A stretch of DNA of 64,000 nucleotides from Rhyacophila brunnea (GCA_022495005.1 JAGYXB010002073.1:62001-126000), one strand, 5' to 3'. Counted from the stretch's first letter, positions 1 through 13,187 are shown. The notes: generated by a model not told the origin, from the sequence alone. Numbers and translations are program-made.

Positions 1-50
1 TTGATTGATTATAAATATTGTAGATAATGTTAAAAACAATTTTATTTGGT

Positions 51-216
51 ACAAGTCGGTTATAGGGAATACAGCGGCAAACACATTTTGAAAATAGCCG
101 ATATACCTACTGGATTATTTGTTAGGTTAACCTAACCTAACCTAACAAATAATCCAGTAGGTATATCGGCTATTTTCAAAATGTGTTTGCCGCTGTATTC
201 CCTATAACCTACTTGT
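51..216. repeat. Near-perfect foldback element with TTAGG loop
   Basis: Arms 51-125 and 142-216 are inverted copies of each other with about one mismatch over ~75 bp. The arm contains CAGCGGCAAACACATTTTG and ends at TTATTTGTTAGG. The ~16-bp centre is telomere-like TTAGG/CCTAA repeat (three CCTAA units). The almost identical arms suggest a young insertion or gene conversion between arms. The same arm core recurs at 14.35, 27.4 and 39.35 kb. Confidence 0.9.
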
Positions 217-649
217 GCCTTTTATTTATATCCAAATACTTCCTAACATAAGGAATAAAATAACAATTTTATCGATTCCATCATATTAAATAGGTTGGTA
301 CTAACACTTTTTGGTTTTATAAATACACTACTTATTAATTCTAGAAAGCCTTCCTCACCTAATTAATCTTGAATATGCGCAGATATTTCGTTTAGTGCAC
401 AGCAATTAGTCAGAGCAATTGTGATTATTGTTACGGTTACCATTCTCAACCAACACTTGAGTACATAGATATAGATTACACGGAAATTACAATTTTCACC
501 TGCACTAATAAATTTCTTTCGACTATTTATTTTGTGGATGCGCGTATCAAAATTTTAATGAATTTATTTGTAGGTATCCCTTTAATAAATTCATGTAGAA
601 ATAATCAAATTCAAGCGGTAATAACGGTAGGGGCAGCACTTTCCCTAGG
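217..649. other. AT-rich, nothing recognised
   Basis: No exon, repeat family or structure seen between the first foldback element and the first MITE. Confidence 0.5.
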
Positions 650-1392
650 TAGTGGTGAAGGGTCGAGGTAGGCTGTTAAGACCTGCCATTAACAGTGCAC
701 ACTAAACTTCGTTAGTCAAACGTATTTATTTTCATGAACTCTACTATGAGTAGATAGTGTTTTGTAGTAGTTAGTTTATTTAAATTCAATTATACTGCCT
801 AATCGAAGCCATTGTAGATAATAGTTAAAAAATATTCGTTTATCTATAAAATATCTAAAAGTATGCTATTAAACCATACCTACATGTTACAGATAGTAGA
901 ATATTTTTGATCGATTATGGTTTGGTTTGGGAAGAACTTAATGAATTAAAAAAAATAACTAACATCATCTGTAATAATACTTATGTACCTATTCTTAATT
1001 CAACGAAATCAAATAAGTATGACTGAAAAAGTATACACTATTTTTGTCGGATTGCCCATAACGCATACCTAGACAAAGTTTGATTTAGGCAGGGTTTATT
1101 TTTTTTATTAAACACCACAACAGGCCGTGAAGCCCAATAATAGTAGTAAAACTCCCAGGCTTGAGGAATTTACAATATATTAGATTATGTAAATATATTT
1201 TGACATCACCGGGAATCGAACCCAGAACTCCGGGATGTAAAGCCAGCGCCTTAGACACTGCACCACGTGAGCTGCCATCTGCAAATTGTATTATTAGTTC
1301 AATGAAAACAATTAATAAGTATGACTGGCAAAGTTTAGTATGTGCACTATTTATGTCGCATATTAAGAGCCTACCTCCACCCCTTGCCGCTG
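650..1392. mobile_element. hAT-type MITE, 'CAGTGGCGAAGGG' family, with SINE inside
   Basis: Ends match the family TIR (CAGTGGCGAAGGGTGGAGG, then TGTTAAGATCCGACATAAA), here diverged at the left (tagtggtgaaggg). The interior contains the family segments AATATTCGTTTATCTATAAA and ATGACTG.CAAAGTTTAGT. A tRNA-like SINE interrupts it at about 1098-1280. Six copies in this window; two have usable 8-bp target duplications (see 43727 and 56009), the hAT signature. Confidence 0.78.
1098..1280 (-). mobile_element. tRNA-derived SINE (type 3)
   Basis: On the minus strand the head reads like a tRNA: CTAAGGCGCTGGCTTTACAT and then a B-box GGGTTCGATTCCCGG at about 1204-1218, followed by an AT-rich tail. Related heads lie at 38928 and 60553. 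No acceptor-stem pairing suited to a working tRNA was found. Confidence 0.72.
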
Positions 1393-2469
1393 ATTAATAC
1401 CATAAAAGAGTTTTATTGTAAACGTCGTTAAGCTAAAATTACGAATGAAGGCTTATTTGGTACATAAGATGTCTGTGATTTGTTTTTCGAATCGAATTCA
1501 TCGGGCATTCATTTATAAATGTTGACCAAAGAACGTTGATTATATTTACACACGTATATAATCAAAGATGTGCTTTGAAGTTCCAAAAATAATCACGTAT
1601 TTGTATGCGAAATTTCCATAATGGACACGTAAGTAAGTCCATAGACGACTTCAAACATGTATTCGTAAATTAGCTAATAAGTAACCCTCAAGTTGATTTG
1701 CAATATTTTTCGTATTAAATATCTATAACAAAATGAAATAAAGTAAAATAATTATGGCCATCGCCTTTATGACTCTCATTGGAGTAGAGTGAGTAGACTG
1801 TTGAGAATGCAATCCTCATACTTTGTTCCATGGGAGACGGCCTCGAATTTAGGGTTTTTTTTAGAATTATTAATAACCATGTCCTTAGGGGTTGGATCAA
1901 ATTTACGTTTTCACTGTAGGGTTTTTGATGTGTGTGCATTGACTCAATTGTTCGGTGTATAAGTTTGGCGGACATACAATCCCCGTAAAAAAAATATTAA
2001 GACACGTTCACACTGTTCCGTATGTAGGTATATGAATATTGTAAACACGGTGGTAATATAATAAACTATCGTACCATATAAATATCGTGGCAAATAAGTT
2101 CATAAAATTAAGAGTCAATTGCAAATCCAATATAAAGTTTTACAGATTATATTTAACAGAACAATGTTAAATTTCAAATGAAATCATTTTTTTTACATAT
2201 GATGAACATAACAAATTACCAATTCAAAGCGTTCACGACATGACATAAAATAAGTGTTAACGATTTTTAAAATAAAAATACAGAGAAATGTGACTTAATG
2301 ATGCAATAAGTAATAAAATAAGAAATAAATAAGTTAAAGTTAAAAAAAATATAATGGTGCGTGGGTTCACTTAAAGACTTATAACATAACTTATAAGTTT
2401 TAACCAATATGATTTATATGACGAAGAAAGCAGTGATTTGCTCTGTATTTTTTTTCTAAATTTCTTTGT
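1393..2469. other. AT-rich non-coding
   Basis: No supported gene. A minus-strand open frame at 1715-1975 has no recognisable motif. Confidence 0.5.
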
Positions 2470-3060
2470 GTTATCATCATTATCAGCCCGGGTCATCCAT
2501 TGCTGGATGAAAGCCTTCCTACCTCTGTCCACTTTTCTCGGTCCCTAGTTCTTTGCTGCCTCGTACACCCACCGAACCGTATGAGTTAGTCTATCCAGCG
2601 AGTTTTAAAACGTCCATGTGGTTGTTTAATGTCTAGTGTCCCTTGGATACGATACCACTGTATAACTGTATTTTTGTCGAACGGTTGTCCACTCGCCGAG
2701 CGACATGCCAGCCCATTGACATTTCACATGCCTAGCGACCCCTATCACATCGCTCAATCTTGTCTTTTTCATACTTATAAATTTCTAGGTTTTCACGGTG
2801 TGTATGTACTTCTTCCTTCTTTCCTCGACGTTTCGGACTTGTTGCAGAGATCTATAAATACGATACAAACAACTGTAAAAGTCTCAAACTTGTATTTACC
2901 CGTATCCATTGGTTTATTTTGTGGCATTTCCGCGTTATACCCAACATGCATCCTTCCATGCCACTTTGCTCTACTCGCAATTTCTCTTACCTGCATTAAG
3001 AGTCCATGTTTCATACGCATATTATTATATCATGTGAATGAAAACTAGACTTTCTTAATC
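2470..3060. mobile_element. Non-LTR retrotransposon 3' remnant
   Basis: Starts with ATCATTATCAGCCC followed by CCATTGCTGGATGAAAGCC, a sequence style common at the 3' ends of insect non-LTR elements. A second diverged copy lies at 8866-9215; they share the CGATACCACTGTAT-like and CCCAACATGCAT-like blocks. No intact reverse-transcriptase frame; short open frames here are not convincing proteins. Confidence 0.5.
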
Positions 3061-5039
3061 ATTTTCGTTTTCGACCTATCTAGAACACATGCCCTCTTAA
3101 CTGTACCCAATGCGTATAAATATACTTTTCAATGCTTATAAAAATCACTCTGAATACAAGACTATTTAATTTTAATGATCATGTTGTGTTTCCATAACCT
3201 TTCAGCTCAGCCAGTATTGATTGTTTTGTTGACATTTTTGCTATTGACCCTTAAAAATCTATCTAAAATCTATGAGGCCAATAAGGTGCTACTCAAGTTG
3301 AGCATATTTAAACATGCAAATGTGTTATACGAATAATATGGTATACGAATAGGAATGGTAAGATGGCGAATAACATACTTGATATCTCGAGACAGAACAA
3401 AAGAATTAACTACTTAATTATGTCAGTCACCCAACTTAATTTAATTCAAATTCGGCCTATCTCAGTCAGCCAATATCTGTTCGTGTAAAAAATAATAATA
3501 TGTTTCATTATTCAAGTGCTTGCCTATAGTATTAAAAATATTTTAATAATACGGTAGTAAGTTGTACTTATATTTTTTGTTTATAATGAAAAAATAATGC
3601 ATATTATTTTGTTTTAACTTGGCTATGAGTTGTAAGTTACGTGGTGCGTTATAATAGCGTTTTAATAATTCTTAGAAATATATATTTATGTCAATAATTT
3701 CAAATCACAATGAATAGCATGTACATTTAACAACGAATAAAGTATTAAGTAATAAAAAATAGCTAATCAAAAAAATGGCACAAGCAGTTGTTAATATTAA
3801 TTGTGTAGTTTATAAACTTAACCATGCTTCATGCTTCAGCGCTCGAAATAGAAAATTTTACGAACCAGAGCGCTTGAAAATATTAACATAGTTATCTAAT
3901 TATGTGAATATTCTATAAAAATAAGTGTATTCGATTTTTTGTTATATGGCCTATCTAGTTCAAACGGTCAAAATAATTTTTCCACGAGACGGAACGATAA
4001 TTTTGAGGATTTCATGAAACGGAACAGCGCTCCGGTTCATTTCGAGCCTTGATGCTTACCAAATAATTTCAAACGTCATAACAGTAATAACGTATAAGGT
4101 TATAGTCCAAATTTGCTTTTAGTTTTATATGTAGTTATTTTATTAAGACGATACTTCAGTGAAACGGCAAATAATTTTCAACTATAGATGCGACGAAATT
4201 TTGGACTCGCCGGCAATCGGAGAGCGAACGTAGAGGTGTGAACACGTCAATTTGTTTCGTGATGGCGACGGGGGTATTAATTCTTAAATCGTGTAAAGAT
4301 GACTAAAAACGTTACCCATTTACTTTAAAAAGAAAACATGTCAATGAATATATTATGAATATATTATGAATATAATGAATATAATATATATTAGAACACT
4401 AAGTAAATGGACGCATGTTGGATTTTATATGACAAATTATATTTCGTTCGGCAGGCGTCATTTGCACAATCCGCGCATCGCCTAGCCACGATCTTTTTAG
4501 ACCATGCCTCAACTGAGGTATAGCCTTAAGTACCTATTAAATTTATTGATTTATTGTGCGTAGGTATAATACAGTGGTAATATCAGTTATTACGATATTT
4601 TTACAACCAGTCCTAAATACAACGAGATATCTCTTAGTGCGGTTCGTTCATACAGCGAATTGGTGGTTTAAGAAGCATCCTTCATGGATATTTTTGGCAC
4701 AAGGGTCAGCATTTTGCCCGATTCAGTGATTGACCCTTTGTTGGGTGACACATCGCTGTATATGCATAATATTTTGTATATTATATAAAGTTATATATCC
4801 AGTACCTACAGCCACACCGAAATAAAAGTTATTAGCACATATCCATTTAAGTATTCATAGGTAGATACAGTAAGCATTTTTTAGTTCTTTGGTGAACAAA
4901 AAAATCTCTTTAACCCTAAATTTATAGTTTTATTTGCGATTAATAATTGAGGTGATGAGTATTAAACTAGAACAAGTGATATATTATATTATTAATTTCA
5001 TAAAAATAGTTGGTTAACAGCGAGTTTCACAATCACCAC
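3061..5039. other. AT-rich non-coding
   Basis: Nothing recognised apart from short AT microsatellites (e.g. 4345-4395, TGAATATATTA-type repeats). Confidence 0.5.
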
Positions 5040-5160
5040 CATGCCCCCCACAAGGGAGGGGCTGTCAGGGATCTAGCGTACGGGCCCGGGCCAAGGAAGG
5101 GGGGCAGCGTGGCCGGTCGACCAGTTACGTGAGATAAACACCCCAAAATTTCTCTAATAG
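5040..5160. mobile_element. Partial copy of the hAT-like element at 58578-58970
   Basis: Starts CATGCCCCCC and shares GGGCTGTCAGGGATCTAGC-, CGGGCCCGGGCC- and GTGAGATAAACAC-like blocks with the complete nested element at 58.6 kb. The right end was not found; similarity fades after the A-rich run near 5165. Confidence 0.6.
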
Positions 5161-5492
5161 TAAAAAAATACGAGTGGAATTTTATTTTACATTTATTTTT
5201 ACCGTGTTTCCTGACTAATGAAAATGACTATTTCTCCAATATGGCGAAGGATCGTATGAGGCGGTTAATTGTTTAAATAAGTTAACCGTCTGAACTGTCA
5301 AAAAGTTCTATTTTTTTAACAGCGTCTCTCTTGGCTGTGTTAACTTTTAGAGCGAGATAGACAGTTTAGACGTTTAACTTATTGTAACAATTATATTACA
5401 TCAATACATAAATATGATAAACTATCGCCGATAACCGCCTTGTGTATAGAATAGATCCACTGATGTGTATACATCGACGTATCCGGAAATTT

Positions 5493-5848
5493 GTACGTTA
5501 ACAGTTCACCGCAGGACACTTATACGTGCGCCGTAGTACGTGAAAAATGAGTTCGTGTAACATTTTATCAAATGACGAGTTCTTCTTTGAACAATTCACC
5601 GTGGAGTATATTTGCACGTATGCTACAACATGTGGAGATGTCTTTACTAAGTTAGGTTAGGTTAGGGTTAATCTAATTGGAACAGTACTATCTGCAAACT
5701 ATCGCCGCATTTTGTAAGATACGTACAAATGTATTCCACGGTGAAATGTTCAACGAAGAACTCGTCATTTGATAAAATGTTATACAAACTCAAGTTTCAC
5801 GTACTGCGGCGCACGAATAAGTGTCCCACGATGAACTGCATACGTACA
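5493..5848. repeat. Long foldback element with (TTAGG)3 at its centre
   Basis: Arms 5493-~5625 and ~5715-5848 are inverted copies (~130 bp, roughly 85-90% alike by eye) containing CATTTTATCAAATGACGAGT and sharing the outer motif GCAGTTCA(C/T)CGT.GGACACTT. The spacer carries three TTAGG units at 5652-5666. The right end (5818-5868) recurs at 6050-6097 as a direct repeat (AAGTGTCCCAC..TGCATACGTAC). No coding capacity. Confidence 0.87.
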
Positions 5849-8489
5849 CTTACATGTAACCATATTTATGAGCTCATCTTCAGTTAGAAGTGGCGCATAC
5901 AATATTGCTCGTCCCGATGGGTTGTTCCATGCCTCAGCTACGTTAAATACGACGGCGGCCAGCTGACATAGGCACGAGGCGGACTACTGAATTTGACATA
6001 ACGAATACCGGCGAATTATAGATCTTGATTTTGTGATTTCAACTAGTATAAGTGTCCCACAATGATCTGCATACGTACAACCAACATGTAACCATACATC
6101 GGTACTGTGATGGCAAACGTTATAACTGCTGTTTACACAATTTTACAGGAAAGCAAAAATAAAGTTTTGAAATCAGTCTGACAAGAATTAGTTTATAAGA
6201 TATTTTAAAGTCTTTTATATCACACCTCAAATCATATCTTTTAAAAAGATTGATTTTTTATCATGCATTTTATGCAGATATATCTTTTTGCCATATCAAC
6301 TTTTTTCACATTTGGTCAGATGCAGACAAATTTTTTTAACGTTACTTTGTGACCAATAAAGTTGCAGTTCTAATATTTTGCCACGTCAAATAATATACAA
6401 TTTGAAACATATTATGGAAGAAAACTTAAAAAGTGAAAAAAATACAAAAAAATACTGTGTTAAGTATATAAAATATAATTTCGTAAAGTTGGACAATGGC
6501 AGGTATAAAACTTGTGCTATATTATTCGCATTGTATGATTACGGTACGATTCAAATATCGAAGAAAATACCGCGCATCTCTTACGGAGAAGGGTGGGGGT
6601 CGTAATGGTGTGTCAAAGGTCAAGGGAATCTCTTTCCTGCTTTGATATTCTATTCTGCTGACGCACGTCACTGTTCGAGGACTGTTTTAAAAGAAAGTTT
6701 GCTCAAAAGAAAATTAATTTATTAAATTTTTGATTCACCCAAAATAAGTTTATAATTCTATGCTAAGTTTTGTTTGCAGTGGTCTTATATTTTATATTAG
6801 AAGTTGGTTCAAGTCGAAGTCCATGGGTGAGACTTCTATTTTTAATATCGAGGTTGCTACGCCAAAAAGGCGTAAGTAACATTTGAGAGATACACGAAAG
6901 ATAACACGATTCTTATATATTTTAAACCTCCTCATTTGTAAATTTAAAAACTGCCAGTTACAAGCTTTTAGTTTAGTTTAGGAGATCTAATAATATCTCC
7001 TATTTGTTGGCTCATGTTAAAAATCTAGATAAAATGTAGAAATTTGAATACTGATATATCAGTTGCGAAGGGATTAGATAGGCTGTTAAGATCCGACATA
7101 AAAAGTGAACACTAATTTTTTTCAGTCATAAAAGGTATTTGTTTTCATTCAACTCATAATACAAATTCTAAATATATATATATAAATAAATAGAAAACTA
7201 CCCGTGAAATATATTCACGATGATTTCGAGTTTGCGAAGCCAAAAAAGCGTAGATGGATGTATCTATAGTTTAAGCGTAGATGCCAATTTGCAGCGTTAC
7301 ATGGCAGCAATTTGAAACTGGAATGTTATCAAAATATTATAATACTAAGTTCCCGAAACAACTCCATATGGGAGCAAATTCGGTGTGATGTGAGATTTGC
7401 TATTTGCTATATTTGCTAATGAAAACTAAAATTGGTACAGTTAAAACTTTTTTTAAAGTTTAAAGTTTTGTTTTAATATGACATAACAGTGAAATACTAT
7501 TACATAGGTAGGTATATGTTAAAAAATAAAAGTTAGTGACGTTTAGTTTACCCACTCTACAATTTGTTGAATACTCAATGATTATTAGATCTAATTATGC
7601 TTAGAAAAAAACTGTAGGAAAATTTATCATAAGTAGACATTAAATAAATTTATAAAATTCTCAGGGCACAACACAGTCTACAAATTCGTAGCAATTAATA
7701 AACTAAAATACGTTTTAAAAATGACACTTCCTAACGTTAGAGAATAAATCGTCATTATAATATAGTTTGTATCCAAGTGACAGAAGATGAAATAGGTATT
7801 CGTTTGTTTTTTTTATTTATAAAATGGTTGAATATCGAAGTAATGCGTTTTTAATCTGGAATGGTTACATATAATATTATAAACATATGGAAAATACGCA
7901 TTACAAATTCAGCCAAAAATAGTCGTAAACTTGTCATGGAATAACTTGTTACAGGTAACACTTATTTTTGACAAAATCACCCTTACGCCTTTATGGCTCA
8001 GCAGATGTGACTTATTTCATTTCGGCGACTTATTTATTTTTTAGTAATTTGACTTCATCAGAATATTTTTTCTATATATTAATAAAATCGGCATTTTTTA
8101 TTCACTATAATGGTCGTCTACTGTATGTCGCATTATAAATCAGTGTGGTTACATTCTGATTTAAATCAAAATTATTTTTTTCAACGATTAAGTACTATAT
8201 ATTATTATAAACGAGAATATTGTACGATTTTCTTATGTAAGATTCTTCGTTTAGTTGGATAAACACGTGTATAGACATTCTGTCGCCAACCACCGGTACA
8301 CATAGATAAAAGCTTTTCTACGTAAACATTGCTGTAAATCTCAGAAAAAACAATTCCGTTATAAATAAGTATACCTACATTGACAATAGTTTTTCGTATG
8401 GAGTTTTAATTTTGTTGTACTAACTCTCAAAATGTTGTATTGTCTATGACGTAACGTTCTATTTTGAATGAAAAATTCAAAGGAAGCGG
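5849..8489. other. AT-rich non-coding, one repeat fragment
   Basis: Contains at 6050-6097 a second copy of the right end of the 5.5-kb foldback. A short GC-richer stretch at 5880-6020 is not recognised. The plus-strand frame at 6378-6605 is Lys/Asn-rich and unsupported. Confidence 0.5.
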
Positions 8490-8750
8490 TGCGTTAATTC
8501 TGCGAATTTATTCCGCCCGGCGAATAACTGTTGCAACTTGACGGGCGAAGAAAATCAGATGGAAAATTCGAGCGAACGAGGTGGTATCTCGCGGAGGAAT
8601 GGGGAGGCTCGGCGGCTGTCACAGAATATTGATCAGCTAGCGGCACTGGCGGGGAGGGGCACGGAAAACGAGGGGAGGGCCGGCTGTCGGCTGGTACCCA
8701 CAACGCTTACACACTGTACACGGTGTTGCCGGGTCGCTGGAAATTTCCCC
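8490..8750. promoter_or_regulatory. GC-rich island 1, candidate regulatory element
   Basis: About 260 bp of clearly raised GC content in AT-rich DNA, with no recognised protein or repeat in it. It ends with a kappaB-like palindrome GGAAATTTCCCC at 8739-8750. It could be a Dab promoter, first exon or enhancer; no core promoter was identified. Frames on both strands give unrecognised low-complexity peptides. Confidence 0.35.
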
Positions 8751-8865
8751 CTTTTCGGAAAAAGCTTTATGCGTCAAGAAAACGTACATATGCATATCCA
8801 AAACTTTATTATTTACTTTTGATATTATTCACAGGTTTATTAAAATATTGTCATTATAAGCAGCC

Positions 8866-9215
8866 ATTATCAATCCACTGCTGGATAAAGGCTTTTTAGG
8901 CTGTTTCCATTCCTCAGCCTAGTACATATTATATTCCGTTGCCACATACGTCATGATGTTGGCGATCCTGCGGCCTCTAGCTTTTCCTTAGGGAGGTTTC
9001 TATATCGTTGGTACCACTTTATGAAAAAAAGAAAATCAACGATGTAGTCTTCTTCGGGCTATGTATCCCATCCCACACACGATGGGTATTTAGTAAACTC
9101 GATTACATCGCTTACCTAGTTTACTACCTTATCTAACTATTCCGTGTTTTATCCTTGCACGTCATGCCCAGCATGTATATCGTTAACGCTCTTTATTATT
9201 TTTAAATTGTTTCAA
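8866..9215. mobile_element. Non-LTR retrotransposon 3' remnant, second copy
   Basis: Contains AATCCACTGCTGGATAAAGG near its start and further blocks collinear with 2470-3060 (GGTACCACTTTAT, CACGTCATGCCCAGCATGTA). Strongly decayed. Confidence 0.5.
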
Positions 9216-10119
9216 GTATTAATATTTTCTAAAAGTTATCTATAAATTCTGAATGGTGTGCGGTTTTTAGTTCACGAACATGTCGCAGGAATCATATTAT
9301 ATTAAAATTGTAAAGCGTATTTTCAGATATTTATATGGCCACCAATTTATGAAACGTATTATTTTATCTATCGATTTATGATGACAAGTGTTTTCATTAT
9401 GTTCCTGATTTGATACTAATTCACGTACCTATATTAGATTTAACAAAAACACGAGCTTCTTTTTCATGCGTGTACCATATTTTTAAATTAAATAATATGT
9501 AATATAATTTTCCTACATGGATTCACAAGAACATGCAAGATTGGCCGCTGCAGTGACCACCAATGACAAAAAGAAGCTGAAAATTTTCAATATACTAATT
9601 TTATTTTCACTATAAAAAAGCATATCTCACACGTCACACTTCCTCTCATGGAGAGTAGCACCGGGCAGCTAGTAAATTATCATTTCAGTTTAGAAATTGA
9701 AATATAAGTAGGTACATACCGATATTTAGAATTGACGTAACCAACTACACTCGTAGTTGGTTTATTTTTTAATTGACAAGTAATATTAAATTTATATGTT
9801 GAGCATAGATTTCTACGCTATTCTCTGTGCCCAATTGTACCTTCTTTAAATAAGTGTAGGAAATTCCGGATGAAAATCTTCATACCAAATCGCTAGAATA
9901 ACACAATATGCAATGATTAAATCCACAATGTAGTATTGTAGGTAGGTATCTATATATAAATGTCATCGATGATTGAATCAGTTTTTAATATTAATAGCAG
10001 CTTTTTATCATACTTACCATTATGAAACTTGTAGGTAAGTGCCATCTTAATTTTGTAGTACGTGTTGTGAGTAGGATACAAAGTATATAATTTCCTCCAA
10101 TACGGGAAAATATTGTCTG
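9216..10119. other. AT-rich non-coding
   Basis: Nothing recognised between the non-LTR remnant and GC island 2. Confidence 0.5.
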
Positions 10120-10410
10120 GAGTGAGGGAAATTCCCGAAGTCGTATCTGGCAACACCGAGCGCACAACCCTCTCCGGTGATTATTGACTCGGCCCGCGAT
10201 GACAGCTCGGTCCGCCGCGCGAACGATCCGACATCTTCCCGTCGAGTCGTCGGGATGATTTCGCTCCTAATTTGAAATCCCGTCGGTAACCGACGGATTC
10301 GAGGAAAATGGCAGCAATATTAAATGTCCGGCCGTGATGTCTCGAAAGACCGTACCCTCACCGCGGCAACACTAATCGCCCGATCGGCCTCACACAACCG
10401 CGATACGGTC
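10120..10410. promoter_or_regulatory. GC-rich island 2, candidate regulatory element
   Basis: About 290 bp of raised GC and CpG density (CGGTCCGCCGCGCGAACG, GGTAACCGACGG) starting at a perfect Rel/Dorsal-type palindrome GGGAAATTCCC at 10126-10136. Both islands share a GGTGTTGCC block beside the kappaB-like site, in opposite orientations. No open frame longer than a few codons. Confidence 0.37.
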
Positions 10411-11947
10411 TCACTGAAAAATAAAATAATAACCTTTTAACCCATCGATGTTCCTTCGCAAGTTGAAGTGTTTATATTCGTACGATGTAGGTTGACACAC
10501 TGTGCTTTTTTTTAAAACACCTATTTTTAAAAATGGAATAATTAATAACATGTCACATTATTAAGTGTATTTTTTTTAATCAAATGGCTGTTGAATACTT
10601 AATATTAAAATATTGTTGATTTTTTTTTAAAAGTATTGTTAATAATATATTTTATATTTGCGATGAAATTGAAATGACACACTGAGACCAATACATTTGA
10701 ATGTTTGATAGCGGTCGATGTAATATAATCGGAACAAGTGTTTTTTCTCTATGTTCAACCACAAGCTTCCGCAAGCTGAGTTCCCAATGCAAACATTACG
10801 CAAGAAAACGAGTCCCTGCAAATGTGAGTTGAAATTAATCACAGAAGTAATAATTAATGTCTGCATCCCTTAACGCAATCATTTTGAATCATCAGATTTT
10901 AGTGTTTGATTTTCACACTGAACGGTCAGCGCTACGCCCTCGCATCAATGTAAAAAAATAACAATATTCATCTATCACCATCATCTTTTATTCATTCTCA
11001 TCAATAGTCCATTGTCTTTGGGCCGGTCAAGGGTTTCCTGCACCCATGCATGCAGAAACGAAATCGCTTATAATTTTAATAATAATTTTGTTCTCTTTTT
11101 AAATTTTTTATTTTGACAGTTTCTTTTGGCGATCGAAAACAGCATGCATTTTTTGCACACCGCAGCCATGCCGCGTGTTCTTTTTTTAAATAACCTTTTA
11201 TTATCGTAAGCACCCAAATTATTAAATATTTTACTAATTATTCTGAATAATCGCCTGATTTTAGCACATATTATCTAGTTCATGTTTATTATATCGTTTC
11301 ATATTGTTAAATTTACATAATTCAAGCTCGGAATGCGAGATTAAGGATTTATAGTTTACATAAAAAATAATGACAATTAAAAAAGATATAAAACCGCGTT
11401 GTTGATACCATTTTTATTTGCGTATAGTTGTAGATAATGAATTATTACCAATTTTATTTGATTAGTTCAACGTAAAACATAACCCGAATCCTTATAATTT
11501 ACTGGAGCGAATTTTAAAACAACTATAACACGCCTTTATAACCACTAATGAAGAAAAAACGAATAGAAAATTGGGGAATAGTGCGAAATATACCAGCCTT
11601 TTTATTACATTGGAAAAATACCACTGACGGCTAGAATTTTCTCGACAAACCAAACGTAAAACTGCACCCAAATTTTACACACGAAAACGTCAATTGTATA
11701 TTTTTTAGATATTGTCGTCTTGACATTGCGTATTTATAATTTATTATTTTTATGATCTCCAGTTTATATCTGCAAATTCATACATACCTATACCCGTTTT
11801 ACCGGCAGTAGAAGATTTAATATGTAGTATGAATATATTAAAAAAAATATATTTAATATAACATGTTAAAATATTCCACGAAGGCCTTAGTATCTATGCC
11901 TTATTAAACTGTATTAATCTATGATTAATATAAAATCTCTATAGATC
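10411..11947. other. AT-rich non-coding
   Basis: Mostly featureless; a short CATCAATAGTCCATTG-type fragment near 11000 may be another scrap of the non-LTR 3' repeat. Confidence 0.45.
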
Positions 11948-12712
11948 AGTGCTTGCCAACTCTTTTCGCGTCACGTCGTACGAGTATTATTCAAAGTTTA
12001 AAATCTTTGTGTGGCACACTGAAGCATACTTATGTGTCTAATAGGTGCATAATTACCCACCTTTTACAAACTCTTAAATTGACATAGTGTGCGTTTTATT
12101 TCATTAATGGTGTTAACTGTCAATTATTCGTAGAAAGACTTTGTATTAATTCAAATAAAATACCTACAATATGTATTTTTCATTTCATATAGTTTAAGGA
12201 TCGGTTTCGTCCGGAGCTGAAGCATATTTGAAATAAATACTTACTACATAGTATTGTGTTTTAATTTTATTAGTATTTTGCGTAACAGAAACGTAAATTT
12301 AACATGAAAATAACCAGATTCGATTCTTTGCAATATCTGTAAATTTTTCACATAATAGAAACGTGTGAAAATTGCACGGACGACAGACATCGTCAATAAC
12401 GATTAATTTTGTGAATATTATGCTTATTATCAGTGAATTTTAAAAGTAGAGAAAAAACGTAACTTAATTTCGTAATTTCGGGTCAAGTAATTTTAATGAT
12501 GACCTATTTGAATTCTTCATAGTGATCATCGACGAGAAAAATCGATAGTTTGCTAAGAAATGGGGTGGCAAATAGTAGAAAAGTTTTTATATTCGTTTCT
12601 TAATAACTGGAATTCAGATAACTGGATATCTTTTGAACGATCGAATATCTTGCGGCACATTTCCCAATCGCACCCGGCACACTCTTTGGGAAGCCCTACT
12701 TTAATTAAATGA
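11948..12712. mobile_element. Possible hAT element remnant
   Basis: Left end CAGTGCTTGCCAACTCTTTT and the minus-strand right end TAGGGCTTCCCAAAGAGTGT both resemble the hAT/Charlie end style, and both are followed inward by a GTGGCACAC/TGTGCCG-like block. No matching 8-bp duplication could be seen, so this is tentative. Confidence 0.38.
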
Positions 12713-13187
12713 CAGCAGCTGTCAATATAAATGTTCCGTTTTTAAATTTTGATAAATTCAAATCCTACATCTAAAATTGGAATTCCCTATAATGAATGTA
12801 TTTTAAGTTTTCTTTGTCTACCATTTAACACTACTTACACAGCTATTTGTCATGTCTACAGTTTGGTTAAATGTCGGGTCGCCTAATTACAAATTACAAC
12901 GCTTTCCAGTGGGTTAATCAGGATGTGCAGTAGCAGTGGGATCTCGTATCGTATTCCAAAAGGGTGAATCATATAACAACAGCTGATGGCTTATAGCGCA
13001 CGTACTTACTATGTTATGATATGGCTTCGCAATAAACGCATAGGTAGGGAAGGCTATTATTCTGTCGATTCCATGATTTTTAGCGTTTTATTCGTTGGTT
13101 ACAATTTCAGGCGTTTCCAACTTTAGTTAGGCTATGATTTACTCTAGTATCAAAACTGGTAGTGACACTCTTCCAATGTCATTCCTC

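Noticed and set aside
121..146. True telomere or chromosome end
   Set aside because: Only three repeat units, inside a palindrome, with ordinary sequence on both sides.
2629..3048. 139-codon plus-strand open frame
   Set aside because: Lies within a decayed non-LTR 3' region that has a second copy at 8.9 kb without this frame.
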